Source of the DNA: Myroides sp. 1354
GTDB lineage: Bacteria > Bacteroidota > Bacteroidia > Flavobacteriales > Flavobacteriaceae
Direction: 5' to 3'
Length of the DNA: 45,620 nt
NCBI RefSeq assembly: GCF_030324495.1
Contig: NZ_JACAGN010000011.1
Coordinates: 82,758 to 128,377 of the forward strand
Positions 8,232-20,100 of this stretch are shown here, one piece after another. The notes under the pieces are model-generated. The model was not told the origin of the DNA and did no database searches. It was given only the letters and a program-made list of their open reading frames with translations. Each line of letters opens with the position of its first letter. Within the stretch, counting starts at the first letter, position 1. A program made the translations under genes and the position numbers.

Positions 8232-9305
8232 TTAAAAATCAAAACGCAGCTGTACGGCCACGGGTTTTTTAGTTGCTTTTCTATTGTTTAGATTACTCAA
8301 AGATACACCAATCAGGCGGACAGAATTCTGCAATTTTTCTTGATAAAGCAATTCCTTTGCGCAATCGAGAATAATTCCCGCATCGGCAATAAAATACGGA
8401 AAGGTTGTACTGCGTGTTTGCTGTACAAAGTCGGCATATTTTATTTTTAACGTGATTGTTTTACCCGCCAACCCTTGTTTTTTTAATCGCAGACTCAATT
8501 CTTCAACGATATGGGCGAGTTTACTTTCGAGGTAAACTTCTGAACTCAAATTTTCATCAAAGGTGCGTTCTGTTCCCACGGATTTAATCAATCGATCTGG
8601 GCTAACAGGCGAGTTGTGAATGCCACGCACAATATAGTAATAGGCTTTTCCTGCTTTACCGAAATGTTCTTCTAGGAATTCTATGGATTTGGCCTTTAAA
8701 TCTCGTCCCGTAAAAATGCCAAAATGATACATCCGATCTGCGGTCTTCTTGCCAATACCAAAAAACTTTTTAATTTCGAGAGCTTCAAGAAACGATTCTA
8801 CTTCTTCGGGATTAATCGTTTTTTGTCCATTGGGTTTATTGTAATCGCTTGCTACCTTGGCTAGGAATTTATTAATTGAAATCCCAGCCGAAGCGGTTAG
8901 ATGGGTGCGTTCGAAAATTTTTTGTCGAATCTCTTGTGCGATTAAGGTAGCACTTGGACAACCTTTTTTGTTTTGGGTTACGTCTAAAAACGCTTCATCT
9001 AATGCCAAGGGTTCCACTAAATCCGTATATTCATGAAATACGGCTCGAATTTGTCGGGAGACCTCTTTATAGCGATCAAAACGAGGCGGTACAAAGATTA
9101 AATGAGGGCATTTTTTTTGTGCCAATACTCCACTCATCGCACTTCTCACGCCATATTTTCGCGCCTCATAACTCGCGGCAGCCACTACGCCTCTCTCGCT
9201 ACTTCCTCCCACAACAATAGCCTTTCCTCTCCATTCCGGATTATCCAGCTGTTCTACTGAAGCGTAAAACGCATCCATATCAATATGTATAATCTTTCGA
9301 TTCAT
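8232..9305 (-). CDS. dinB: DNA polymerase IV (Y-family translesion polymerase)
   Basis: A 357-residue Y-family polymerase that bypasses damaged template bases. The palm metal ligands are in IHIDMDAFYASVEQ (residues 6-19) and LALDEAFLDVT near residue 100, with the family signature SAGISINKFLAKVASDYNKP. The little-finger domain occupies roughly residues 235-340. The extreme C-terminus QLRFDF matches a beta-clamp-binding motif. It is the first gene of the dinB-ldcA-yraN run. A TAATTTTG element lies 18 bp upstream, but I saw no LexA-type palindrome, so SOS control is not shown. Confidence 0.95.
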   Translation of the reverse strand: MNRKIIHIDMDAFYASVEQLDNPEWRGKAIVVGGSSERGVVAAASYEARKYGVRSAMSGVLAQKKCPHLIFVPPRFDRYKEVSRQIRAVFHEYTDLVEPLALDEAFLDVTQNKKGCPSATLIAQEIRQKIFERTHLTASAGISINKFLAKVASDYNKPNGQKTINPEEVESFLEALEIKKFFGIGKKTADRMYHFGIFTGRDLKAKSIEFLEEHFGKAGKAYYYIVRGIHNSPVSPDRLIKSVGTERTFDENLSSEVYLESKLAHIVEELSLRLKKQGLAGKTITLKIKYADFVQQTRSTTFPYFIADAGIILDCAKELLYQEKLQNSVRLIGVSLSNLNNRKATKKPVAVQLRFDF

Positions 9306-9322
9306 CTCAAGGCTAATTTGGT

Positions 9323-9330
9323 CAAAATTA
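9323..9330 (-). promoter_or_regulatory. -7 element (TAATTTTG) of dinB
   Basis: Minus-strand match to TAnnTTTG, 17 bp before the dinB ATG, implying a very short leader. No -33 element was found. Confidence 0.4.
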
Positions 9331-9410
9331 ATTGAAAAAAATCAGTTTATATTCTTAAAAAAAATATCGTTTTTTTTTAACTTTCCGATGATAATACAAG
9401 TGCTATTACG

Positions 9411-9418
9411 TAAATTTG
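9411..9418 (+). promoter_or_regulatory. -7 element (TAAATTTG) of the Kef-type antiporter
   Basis: A full TAnnTTTG match about 100 bp upstream of the ATG at 9519, in the divergent gap with dinB. The implied leader of about 90 nt holds no hairpin that I could recognise. Confidence 0.45.
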
Positions 9419-9518
9419 TATGTATTTTAAATACTTTTTGAGTAAGTATGCGTTATTTCTAACAACTAAACGTTATAGATACTATACTGTTATTTAATTC
9501 GAAAAATACAATCATAAA

Positions 9519-11378
9519 ATGAATGAATTTTTAGCGCAGGCCTTTATATTTTTATTTGCCGCAGTAATTTGTGTCCTCATTTCTAAGAAACTGGGAATGG
9601 GTTCTGTTTTAGGTTATTTATTTGCAGGAGTTTTAATTGGTCCTTTTGTCTTGGGATTTGTTGGAAAAGACGGGGCTGATATTATGCATGCAACCGAGTT
9701 TGGTGTAGTGATGATGTTATTTCTTGTGGGACTCGAATTGGATCCTAAAGAATTCTGGAAAATCCGAAAAGAAATTATTGGATTGGGAACCGCACAAGCC
9801 CTCGGTACAACGCTTATAACCACTGCTGTTTGCTATTTTGCCATTGGCCTTGGTTTGGGTACTTCCATTACGATTGGATTTGTCGTTACCATGTCGTCTA
9901 CGGCTATTATTCTACAAACCATTTCGGAAAAGGGACTCAATAAATCCAATGTAGGAAAATCGAGCTTTGCAGTTTTGCTCTTTCAAGATATCATGGTAAT
10001 CCCAGTAATGGCTTTGATTCCGCTCTTAGCTGTTTCGAAGAAAATACCGATTTCAACAACCAATAGCAGTATGCTAGATGGTCAACCCGTATTGATGAAA
10101 ACCATGGCCATCCTTGGCGCAATCACAGTTATTTTCTTGGTTGGAAATTATATCGTCAATCCGCTTTTTAAATCGGTTGGGCGTTTGCAAATACGCGAAA
10201 TTTACACGGCTTCGGCTCTATTATTAGTTATTGGAGTATCCTTGTTAATGCAACAAGTAGGACTTAGCCCTGCCTTAGGAGCATTTATTGCTGGGGTAGT
10301 ATTAGCCAATAACCCGTACAAACATCAATTAGAAAGTGATATTGAACCCTTTAAGGCCCTCTTGCTCGGTATTTTCTTTATCGCCGTGGGATCGACCATT
10401 AACTTTGAGATTATTTCCAAAGAGCCCTTAATCATCCTTTCTTTATTAGTTGGATCCATGGCCATCAAAGCCATTGTATTATTTGCTATCGGAAAATGGA
10501 AAAAGTTCCCAAAAGATCAATCTTTCCTATTTGCTATTTTACTTTCGCAAATTGGTGAATTTGCCTTTGTCATTTTAGCTCTGGGCAAAACCATCAATAT
10601 CATTGATCAAACTTGGTATGATTACCTCTTAGCAACAACCGCTTTATCTATGGTGGTAACACCGATCTTAATGTTGTTGAATGAAAAGTGGATAAGCCCG
10701 TATTTAGGATTGGCTTCCTCTCCTACCACAAACCAACCTTATGACGATTTATCGCATATCAGTGCCGATAAGAAAATCATCATTGCTGGTTTTGGGGATT
10801 TTGGAAACACAATCGGGCGTTTATTACAAGCGAATGACATTCCTACCCTTGTACTAGATAATGATGCAGAACGCGTGGATCATTTGCGTAAATTGGGTTT
10901 TAATGTTTACTATGGTGATGCTACTTCTATTAATATTTTAAAATCGATTGGAGTAGAGAAAGCCGATTATGTCATTGCAGCGATGGATCCGCCGGATGTC
11001 AATCAGCATTTGGTTGAAGTATTACACAAAAACTTCCCTGATGTAGAGGTCATTATTCGCGCGAAAAACAGAAAGAACGCCTATGAATATTTACAAGACG
11101 GCTTTACGGAAGTCTATCGTGAGAACTTCTTTACGGCGGTTTACGTTGGAACAGTCATGTTAGAAAAGCTAGGACTAAGCCACGAAGAAGCGAGAACACA
11201 GAGTGAACTATTCATCCGAAGTGACCGTGCATCGTTGAGAAAATTAGCGAAGAACATTCACAATTTAGAAGACTATATTACCGTATCCCGACTCGAATTT
11301 GAGCAGCAATCAAACTTATTAAAAGACAGTTTGCGCCATAAGAGAGAAGCAAAAGATACAACAGATTATACCGATTAA
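9519..11378 (+). CDS. CPA2-family cation:proton antiporter with TrkA-N domain (Kef-like)
   Basis: A 619-residue inner-membrane transporter. About 12 hydrophobic segments fill residues 5-390, including the CPA2 core with VMLFLVGLELDP and SPALGAFIAGVVLANN. A cytosolic RCK/TrkA-N NAD-binding domain follows (about 420-535, starting KIIIAGFGDFGNTIGRLLQ with the glycine-rich loop), and the tail is charged. This is the KefB/KefC layout: potassium (or sodium) exported in exchange for protons and gated by nucleotide or redox ligands. No KefF/KefG-type ancillary oxidoreductase lies next to it. It stands alone, with its own promoter element and a convergent terminator. Confidence 0.92.
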   Translation: MNEFLAQAFIFLFAAVICVLISKKLGMGSVLGYLFAGVLIGPFVLGFVGKDGADIMHATEFGVVMMLFLVGLELDPKEFWKIRKEIIGLGTAQALGTTLITTAVCYFAIGLGLGTSITIGFVVTMSSTAIILQTISEKGLNKSNVGKSSFAVLLFQDIMVIPVMALIPLLAVSKKIPISTTNSSMLDGQPVLMKTMAILGAITVIFLVGNYIVNPLFKSVGRLQIREIYTASALLLVIGVSLLMQQVGLSPALGAFIAGVVLANNPYKHQLESDIEPFKALLLGIFFIAVGSTINFEIISKEPLIILSLLVGSMAIKAIVLFAIGKWKKFPKDQSFLFAILLSQIGEFAFVILALGKTINIIDQTWYDYLLATTALSMVVTPILMLLNEKWISPYLGLASSPTTNQPYDDLSHISADKKIIIAGFGDFGNTIGRLLQANDIPTLVLDNDAERVDHLRKLGFNVYYGDATSINILKSIGVEKADYVIAAMDPPDVNQHLVEVLHKNFPDVEVIIRAKNRKNAYEYLQDGFTEVYRENFFTAVYVGTVMLEKLGLSHEEARTQSELFIRSDRASLRKLAKNIHNLEDYITVSRLEFEQQSNLLKDSLRHKREAKDTTDYTD

Positions 11379-11387
11379 TAGGAAACA

Positions 11388-11418
11388 AAAAGGGAGATGT
11401 ATTGTACATCTCCCTTTT
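11388..11418. terminator. Bidirectional terminator between antiporter and recombinase-family gene
   Basis: Perfect 14-bp stem AAAAGGGAGATGTA / TACATCTCCCTTTT with a TTG loop, 10 bp after the antiporter stop codon and 19 bp from the end of the convergent gene. The A/T ends suit termination on both strands. Confidence 0.92.
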
Positions 11419-11436
11419 GTATTTTCGTTGTTTTTA

Positions 11437-13509
11437 CTAATTTTTATCTGGTGTTTTTTCCGAAACAGTTGTCACCGTATTTCCTGTTGGAATAAAAAAT
11501 TCCATTGGAAAGCTCTTAAAGTATTTCAATACAGCCCAAGCGAGTTCTCTTGTTTCTTTGAATGGTATATTACGAGAGCGGAACGCTAAGAGAATAGATA
11601 AACCAAAGCTCACAATAAAGTTCATGAATCCGATCAACCACATTCCGATGAAGGCCCATACTAACATGGAAGTTGGCGCTTCAAATCCAGATCCATAATA
11701 TCCAATGGCAATATTTCCACTGACGAATGTAATATGTCGAATATCAATATCTAACCCGATAAAAGTTCCAATAGCCCCACAGGTACCCATGAATAGACCA
11801 AAACAGATATTAGATACTATTCCTGGCCATTTGGTATCAACCCAATTGGCAATTTTTGTTGAACGTTGAATCCCGAAATTATATTTTAACCACGGATGTT
11901 CTTGAATGCGATAAAAAACGCGGTTGTGTTTGTTTCTATTGGATACATTTCCTGAGATAATTCCTGATAAGAATAAGAAAATACCCGCAATACCAGCATG
12001 GAACAACGCTTTTGACTCAATCGGATCAGCGTCAATTAACATGCCTTTCCATTCTTTTTGTGCAATATTCACCTCAAATACAGAATCAAATCCCCACATC
12101 AATAACAACGCAATAGGAAAAGCCAAGATTACGTTTCCAATAAAGGCAATAAACTGAGAACGCACTAAACGCGCAAACAGTTTTGCAAAGCCGATATGCT
12201 TATCCGCACTGTCAACATGTTGTTTTTGTCCGTCCTCAATGGCTTTGATAATCGCAGCCGCCGTCATAGCCGGTTGTTTGGTTGCTAAGGTAAAGCCCAA
12301 TAAATAAATTAAACAGAACCCCAAGGCATAATTCAAACTATACAACATGGCATGACCAAAGATACTAGCATCTAATTTATGTGCTAATAACTTCAGAATA
12401 CACATAAAACCAACGATAATACCCGCCCCCATGGCTCCTCTAAACATATGCCAATATTCTCCTGCGGTCTTGGTAATATAGTGTTCACCTGTTTTAGCCG
12501 TATGCTGCGTAATTTCATACGATATCAATTGTGTACTTTCCTTAATCAGTCCAGACACATTGTACTTATAACAGTTATATCCTATCAACTTACGCGCCAA
12601 TTGGATGGTATTTCTTTTCTTCTCTAAAGCGGTATCTTCTCCTTCAATAATAATTAGCGAAAGCAAAACATCCACTCGTTGTAATTGCTGTCTTAAACGC
12701 AATAAACTCTGGTTAACCTTAATAGAGATTCCGTACTTCGAGCTGTTCTTAAAAGCTTGATTAACGAAATCCAAACATTGTTTATGGAATATTTTAATCT
12801 GCTTGCAGTTGATATCACTAAGCGTCAAATAGTCGATATTGCCTTTTAAAATACTAGAGGCTACTTCCATAAACTCTTTTTCTAAGGCTAAAAAAGGACT
12901 TTCAAAGTGAGAATATTCAGGGACCATGCTGATAATAGAACTTTCCATAGCTCTACCACTCATGCGTTGGGTGATTAATCCAATAGAATTCAACAGCTCT
13001 CCCATCACAGATTCATCTGATATTTTAGTAAAAATATCAGCGAAATTCAATTGATCGAATAATTCTAACAATTGTTCCTCCGGAATCAAGTCTACCCATG
13101 CAGCGTCCGTATGCTTGTGAAACACTTGGTTTAACACATACTCATAGGTATCTTTTTCGGGTTGATAGGGTAAAACTTTAGCCCATAAACGCTTTTTAAC
13201 CTCATAAAAGAAATCTGAATCTTGTAAAATCCCCGCATCCGATATCATTCGGCTGAAACGTCTATTAGAAAGTAACTCTTTCAAATATTCGATCAAAGCT
13301 AACCGTTCAACTTCGTGCGTTTTTAAATAAGACGTAAAAGAATCTATGGAAACTCGATTTGTTTTTTTTATATTTCGCGGTCGAAAAATATGTACAAGAT
13401 CAACTAAGAAAGAAATATCTTCGCTTGTATATATTTTACCATCAACTACATATTTATTAAAAAGCTCCTCAATTCCTTGAGGTGATTGCAATATGTATCT
13501 TAATTTCAT
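11437..13509 (-). CDS. Large membrane protein of the 'site-specific recombinase' (Gcr, PF10136) family
   Basis: A 690-residue protein with a soluble N-terminal half (about 1-345) rich in charged and helical segments, and a C-terminal half with about seven to eight transmembrane segments (for example GAGIIVGFMCILKLL, FIAFIGNVILAFPIALLL, SNICFGLFMGTCGAIGTF). The family is called site-specific recombinase after a gonococcal report, but I see neither a serine-recombinase nor a tyrosine-recombinase catalytic motif, and the membrane topology argues against DNA recombination. No inverted repeats suggesting an invertible target are adjacent. The family call is fairly secure; the function is unknown. 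Confidence 0.75.
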   Translation of the reverse strand: MKLRYILQSPQGIEELFNKYVVDGKIYTSEDISFLVDLVHIFRPRNIKKTNRVSIDSFTSYLKTHEVERLALIEYLKELLSNRRFSRMISDAGILQDSDFFYEVKKRLWAKVLPYQPEKDTYEYVLNQVFHKHTDAAWVDLIPEEQLLELFDQLNFADIFTKISDESVMGELLNSIGLITQRMSGRAMESSIISMVPEYSHFESPFLALEKEFMEVASSILKGNIDYLTLSDINCKQIKIFHKQCLDFVNQAFKNSSKYGISIKVNQSLLRLRQQLQRVDVLLSLIIIEGEDTALEKKRNTIQLARKLIGYNCYKYNVSGLIKESTQLISYEITQHTAKTGEHYITKTAGEYWHMFRGAMGAGIIVGFMCILKLLAHKLDASIFGHAMLYSLNYALGFCLIYLLGFTLATKQPAMTAAAIIKAIEDGQKQHVDSADKHIGFAKLFARLVRSQFIAFIGNVILAFPIALLLMWGFDSVFEVNIAQKEWKGMLIDADPIESKALFHAGIAGIFLFLSGIISGNVSNRNKHNRVFYRIQEHPWLKYNFGIQRSTKIANWVDTKWPGIVSNICFGLFMGTCGAIGTFIGLDIDIRHITFVSGNIAIGYYGSGFEAPTSMLVWAFIGMWLIGFMNFIVSFGLSILLAFRSRNIPFKETRELAWAVLKYFKSFPMEFFIPTGNTVTTVSEKTPDKN

Positions 13510-13589
13510 CTAAAAATATATTTTTTTCTGATTAGTTCAATAGAAATATCTATAACTTGGCATAAATTTACGCCTTTATTTTATATCCC

Positions 13590-14060
13590 ATGATTGAAAT
13601 CGAAAGAAAATTTCGTACCAAATGTACAAATTTTGAACGTTTAGCACATTCAAAAAGCACCATTGCACAAGGATATCTCAATAGTGATGCGGAGCGAACA
13701 GTACGCGTCCGTTTAAAAAATAACAAGGGATATCTAACCATTAAAGGAAAAAGTAACGCTACTGGAACATCGCGTTTTGAATGGGAGAAGGAAATAGACT
13801 ACCAAGAAGCAGAAGCTTTATTAACTTTATGTGAAGACCATGTAATTTCCAAAACACGATACCTCATCCCTGTAGGTAAACACCTCTTTGAAGTGGATGT
13901 CTTTCACGGAAAAAATGAAGGCCTCGTTATAGCAGAAGTGGAGCTCCAAGATGAAAACGAAGTTTTTGAAAAACCGGAATGGCTAGGAGAAGAAGTGACA
14001 GGTCAATTGGAATATTATAATTCGTATTTGTCCAATCATCCTTTTACTACTTGGAAATAG
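13590..14060 (+). CDS. CYTH-domain protein (triphosphate tunnel metalloenzyme)
   Basis: A 156-residue single-domain protein beginning with the defining MIEIERKF (EIERKF signature). The tunnel-lining charged residues follow: AERTVRVRLKNNKGYLTIKGK (split as RVRL and LTIKGK), FEWEKEI and IAEVEL near residue 110. This is the bacterial CYTH/TTM family, whose members hydrolyse inorganic tripolyphosphate or other triphosphates; adenylate cyclase activity is also known in class IV relatives. No CHAD domain is fused or adjacent. It is monocistronic, between two divergent/convergent neighbours, with a strong terminator behind it. Confidence 0.9.
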   Translation: MIEIERKFRTKCTNFERLAHSKSTIAQGYLNSDAERTVRVRLKNNKGYLTIKGKSNATGTSRFEWEKEIDYQEAEALLTLCEDHVISKTRYLIPVGKHLFEVDVFHGKNEGLVIAEVELQDENEVFEKPEWLGEEVTGQLEYYNSYLSNHPFTTWK

Positions 14061-14076
14061 TGAAAGATAAAAAAAT

Positions 14077-14116
14077 AATACCCCCATTAATCAAGTGTTA
14101 ATGGGGGTATTTTTCA
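14077..14116. terminator. Bidirectional terminator between CYTH gene and giant adhesin gene
   Basis: Perfect 14-bp stem AATACCCCCATTAA (14077-14090) / TTAATGGGGGTATT (14098-14111) with a 7-nt loop. A-rich DNA precedes it and T-rich DNA follows, so it can serve both convergent genes. Confidence 0.92.
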
Positions 14117-14161
14117 CATGGAAATCAACAATTTAAAAAAAATAACAACACGTTATTCCGT

Positions 14162-17100
14162 TTATCTATTTATTTGAATCCATCCAGTACGCATCTTAGC
14201 ATGTGAAACTAAAACATAGTAGTATGTACCAGAAGGCAAATTATTTCCTCTTTTGTCTTTCCCAGCGAATTCATCTGTATACAAGCCATTAAAACTAAAT
14301 ACTTCGATTCCGCTGCGATTATATACTTTCAAATTCGTTACGCCGTACTTCGAGAGATCTAAGCGATCGTTAATACCATCTCCGTTTGGAGAGAATCCCT
14401 TCGGCAAGGGACATTCTTCATACATTACACGAAAACTCGATTGATCAAAACACGCTACTTTACCTTTGCTTGTTTTGGCATAGATGTAGATCAGCTGATC
14501 TTCTACAATCACCTCTCCTGGTTGCAACTCTCTTCCTTGTCCTTCCGCTTCTGTAAAATACTTATTTCCTCTGGGTAAAAGAGGTAAAGTATAAAGCTCA
14601 CAATACAGAACTTGATCTTCTATTCTATGAGCAGCAATCAATTCGAGAATTTCAATGGTAAAACTACTCTGATAAGAACAACCCTCTTGCACAGCATAAA
14701 CGTACAACAGATGCTTTCCTACTAAATCAAAAACATCCCCTGCTTCATAGCGCTCACCCTGTCCGTAAGGCTCTGTATAATAAGCTTCCCCTTCGGCCAA
14801 TTCAGGTAGTACATAACTTTCACAAGCGAGAATTGGAGTTACTTTTGTTGCCATTAAAATCTTATTTACTCCTAAAGAGAAAGTAGTATACGTAAAACAA
14901 TGGGTGTTTTTATTTTCCATTTTCGCATATATCATTGTTGGCTCTATAGCTGTTGTGGTGTAAACAGCAGGTAGTGGATTGACATTGCCCAACAAGTCTC
15001 CTTCTGAAGCAAAGTAACTGAGAACAAAATCCTCTGATTTAAACTTCCCTATCATTTGTTTTTCATTTTGGGACAAATCATAGGTATAAACAAATCCAGG
15101 TTCTCTATTGCACACATAGAGATTCTCTGGTTTTGTAATGGGGTGTTTCTCTTTAATAAAATGAAATTCCTTATCAATGATTTGCTCTTTGCCATTACAA
15201 TGCAAATAGGTAATACGTCCTGTGTAGGTCACAGTCTTATCAATAGATACTTGAATATCCTTTTGATCCGTTAGGAATTCCCCATTCTTCAACCAGCTGA
15301 AGCTAGCGATTGATTCTCCATTAGGCACAAAGCGCCAAGCCTCATTGGCTGCAGTCCACGTACCTACATTTCGATTTGGCGGTACTGCTGCTGCCGTTCC
15401 CGTGGCATTTTGAATTCCCACAACACCTAATCCCCCGTTGAAATTGGCGCAACTCGGTCTATTCTTAATGTAGACTTCAATAATATTGGTTCCTTCATAC
15501 AATACAATTTGAGAGGTCTGTGTCGTTCCCTCGATATCATTTACATCATAAGGACATCGCGTTGCATCAAACAACCCTAAATGATAAATATTAAAGACTA
15601 AGGCACGACAAGGAAAAGTTCCTAACACTTGATAATTTACCGAATAATCAGCAGGTGAATTGTTTGGCAACAAATCTTGCATCACCCCAAAAATAGTATT
15701 TACATAGGGGATGGTATTGGCATTCGCACTATTGGTTGGCAATTGAACTCTAGGATTCATCGCATACCCTGAAGATGAATTAGGAGCATACAATCCATTT
15801 TCAGTATGGCCTTTTACGCTGAATGTAATCATCCCATTGGTTCCTATTAATACTTTATTATACGACTTGCCATAAAAGCAAAAATCAAAACCTAAATCAA
15901 TAACATTCGACCATTTATCATCTTCTGTTAATGGAATCAAGTCTCCACCAACAAATGGATAAGGAGGTTTGTATTCGATAGCTTCTACTATATAATCAGA
16001 GGTATCCTTAATATCATAATAGTTGGCGATTAAGTCTACGCTGACACTTTCATCCTCACAAATGACATAACTTCCATCTTCTGCTTGAGGCAAATCAATC
16101 GGTTCAACTTCAATATTGGCACAACCAGGAGGATTAAAAATATTAAATAATACGGGTGAGCTCCAACTCCCTTGATCTGACTCTGAACAGACAGCGCGTA
16201 CATACACCTGATAGAAAGCGCCTTCAACAGCATCTCTAAAAATATACCTTGGATTATTTTCTACTCGAATTCCCGTGCTTAATGGTGTAGGAGCAAGCTG
16301 ATTCGATTCCACAATATAAACTTCCCATTGTCTTTCTTGTCCGAGGGGTGTCCATGTAATTTCAATATTCGTCGAGTTGGACATTCGAACAGCCTCTACC
16401 TTGGTGACGTCTTTACAAGTAAAAGGCTTAATCCATACATTGTCAATAGCGGCAGGCGGTTGTTCTCCACTGCGATTATCTTGTTGCCATTCAAAAACGA
16501 TTCGCACATCTTGACCGGCAAAGGCACGAATATCCATTCGCTTTTGAAATCTTTGAAATTCACTGTTGTTAAAAAATCCTCTTTCATCCACTGCAAGGGC
16601 TTGGTTAGAACTTGCCACACTGACATCTGCTTGCGGAACATACGATAATGGAACAATCCACGCCTTCACAAAATCAACTCCTATATTTTCTCCTGTTCTT
16701 CTGTCATATTGTTGTTCTCCTTTAGAACGCCAGTCAAAACTAATGTCCAACTGCTCTAAATTTGCAGGAATATGTACATTTTTATAAGCGTGTACAATTT
16801 GGGTTTTATTGAAAGTATATTTGTTGTTTACTCCATTGTCATTGGATATATACAAGGCTTTTGTTCCTCCGTTATTCACCGCGTTTCCAATCACCCACTG
16901 ATTCGGTAATGAATGCGTAACCCCGATCTTCAGTGTTCCTTCAAAATCCTCATAGTAAGGCAATGGCGTTACAGATACTAAAGGTGTAGTTGCAATAAAG
17001 GGTCCTGACCATAAACTTGATTCTTCTGTACTACAAGTAGAACGCACCCAAACATAATACATCGTCCCTTCTTCTAAATTTTCAAATGTGTAATGCATGT

Positions 17101-20100
17101 CTGTGCTCGTATGGGTTGGTACAGTTGCATCATTAACTGTTGTATTAGGATCTGTCGTTAACAAAAGGTCATAACCCATTGGTTCACCAACCCCAATCCA
17201 GCTAAAGTCAAAACCTCCGGTTCTAATAGACCCGATAGTCCCATTGATTGGCGGTAAACAATTCTTGATAAAGAATTCGATATTGTCTATTGCAGCAGCG
17301 GGATTTTCTCCACTACTTGTATCTTGTGTCCACTCAAAAATGATACGCATGGTACGACCGAGATAGTTTCGAGCTGGAATAGTGATATGTTCTCTTTCGA
17401 AAGTTCGATTGCCTGAGTAATATTCTCTTCCCAATCGCACAGCATTGCGATTATCCGTTTGTACGAGTACACCCGCACGTGGAGTATAATCAGCAGAAAC
17501 GAACCATACGCGGAAATTATCATAACTTCCTTCACCTAGATTTCGCCAATCAAAGTTCAATAGTAACTCCATACCTGAGGCAGGAATAGCAAAATCTTTG
17601 TAAATATGAGAGGTTTGTCCTCGACCTGGTACTGTTTGTAGGTAATTATTACTCAAACCGTTATCATTGGAAATATAAAGCGCCTTTGTGCCTCCATTTT
17701 GAACTGCTTGACCTATAACCCATTTATTATGGGTGTCATTTTGATATCCAAAGCTTGGGTTTCCTTCAAAATTTTCTGTATAAGGCAATGCAGCTGGGTT
17801 CAATTTGGTTTGCACGACAATTGGCCCTACCCAGAAGCTCTTCTCTTGTCCACAAACGGAGCGCACCCACATGGTGTAATAGGTTGATTCTGCTAAATCT
17901 GGAAATACAAAATTAGGATTTATTGAACGATAGTTCGCTTGTGTAGTAGCTATTGGTACTTCATTTGTTGTAGACAAAAACAACTCATAAGAGCGAGCTC
18001 CACTCCCACTCCATGAAGTAGCAATCGTATGACTTGTCACTTCTCCTGCGACAAAATCTCTCGGTGGACTACAAGTGACTACTTCTATCTTGAGGTTATC
18101 AATTGCAGCGGCGGGTTGATAGCCTCCGCTATTGTCTTGTTGCCATTGAAACACAAGTCGATACACTTGCCCTTGTAATTCACTTACCTCAACGACAAAC
18201 TGTTCTCTTTTGAAAGTTGTTTGTTGACCAAACATAGCATGACCTACTGGAATTGCTCCTGCTGTACTTGTTGAAATGGTTGTGCCTCCGATTGGCGTAT
18301 AAGAAGCAGGCACCAACCAAACACTGAAGAAGTCATAATCTGCTTCTCCTAGACAGCGCCAATCAAATCCAATCGCCAATTCTTCAGCATCTGAAGGAAT
18401 CCTAAAATCTTTATACGCCTGTACTACTTGATCATAAGCGGTATAATAGGTATTTGACACGCCTTGATCCTCACTTATATATAGTCCTTGTGTACCTGAT
18501 GCAAATGCAGCAGTACCTATATACCAACGATTATTGCGTTGTGTTGTAAAATCAAATACAGGATTGGATTCAAAATCTTCCATATAAGGTAACACAACAG
18601 GTGTATTGGGCAATCTGATTTCTTGAGGGCCAATCCAATCACTTTGATCTGAATTCGCACAAGCCGATCTTACCCAAACCCAATACGTTTGACCAGGAGT
18701 TAAACCTGTAAATGTATAGGTCGAAGTAACGGTTTGATGCGTAGGGTTTGTTGCTTGGGTTGGAGCTGGCGTTTCCATTTCACTTAAAAACAGATCGTAA
18801 CTTCCTACACCTGCGACTTCTTCCCATTGAGCTTGAAATCCTTGATCGGAGACATTTTGTATAATTAGTGCTGTTGGTGTTGCACAAAAGGTTGTAGCCA
18901 ATGTTAGATTATCGATTGCAGCAGGAGGATTCGCTCCACTATATCGATCTTGTGTCCATTCAAAAATCAAACGCATGGTTTGTCCTGCGTACTGTTGTCC
19001 GTCTATCGTAATTGCTTCCGTTGAAAATACGGCAGCATTACTATACGTTGCTCTACCTAAACTAATTCCACCACTATTTACAGCAGTAATTGGTACTCCC
19101 GCTTGAGGAGTAAAAGTTACAGGTACCCACCATACTTTGAATGCATCATATCGATCCTCTCCTTTACACATCCAATCAAACGATAAGGTTAAATCAACGG
19201 CACCGGTAGGAATAGCAAAGTCTTTAAAAATATGCGATGTCACATTGTGTGGTACATCTGTCGTATACGTATGGGTTTGTCCGCCATCATTGGAAATATA
19301 CAAAGCTGCTGTTCCTCCATGATGGACAGCGTTTCCAATCTGCCATTGATTAATTGTATCATTGACAATACCGTAATTCTGTACTACTTCAAAATCATCA
19401 ACAAAGGGGAGTTCTACTGGAATTAACGTTGTTTGTACGGACAATGGACCCATCCATCTTGACGCATCTGTTCCACAAATCGAACGAACCCAAATATAAT
19501 AGTTCGTTGCTTGACTTAAATTTTCAAAGGTATAATTGGCGGTATTCGATGTGGCTGTTGCTACCGTTGATGCAATAGGCGCCTCATTGGATGTTCCTAA
19601 ATATATTTCATATGCTTGTACATTCGTTCTCGCTTGCCAAGAAACGGCAATCGTATGTGCGGTAAAAGTTCCCAATTGCAGCTCTGTCGGTTCACTGCAA
19701 TACATTGGACTAATACTTACATTGTCAATCGCTGCAGGATTCTGACGTCCATCTCGATCATCTTGTTGCCATTCAAAAACCAAACGCACCGTTTGTCCTT
19801 GAAATTGACTTACATCAACGTTTTTTTCGAATCGACTGAATGTGTTATTTAAATATAATTCTTCCGCATGGAGAGCCATAGCTTGTACCTGATTTTTGAT
19901 CGATTCACCTGCTTGGGGCAGATAAGAGAGAGGAACTATCCATGCCGTTAAGAAATCTGAGGGATTGTAATTACCCGTATTCCAATCATATCCTTTTTCT
20001 CCTTGGGCACGCCAATCAAAGGCAACCGACAACATATCAACGGCTGGGGGTATTTCTATATTTTTATACGCATGAATAATTTGACTTCCCTCGTAACTAT

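Noticed and set aside
11437..13509. Invertible DNA region linked to the 'recombinase'
   Set aside because: No inverted repeat pairs flank promoters nearby, and the protein lacks recombinase motifs.
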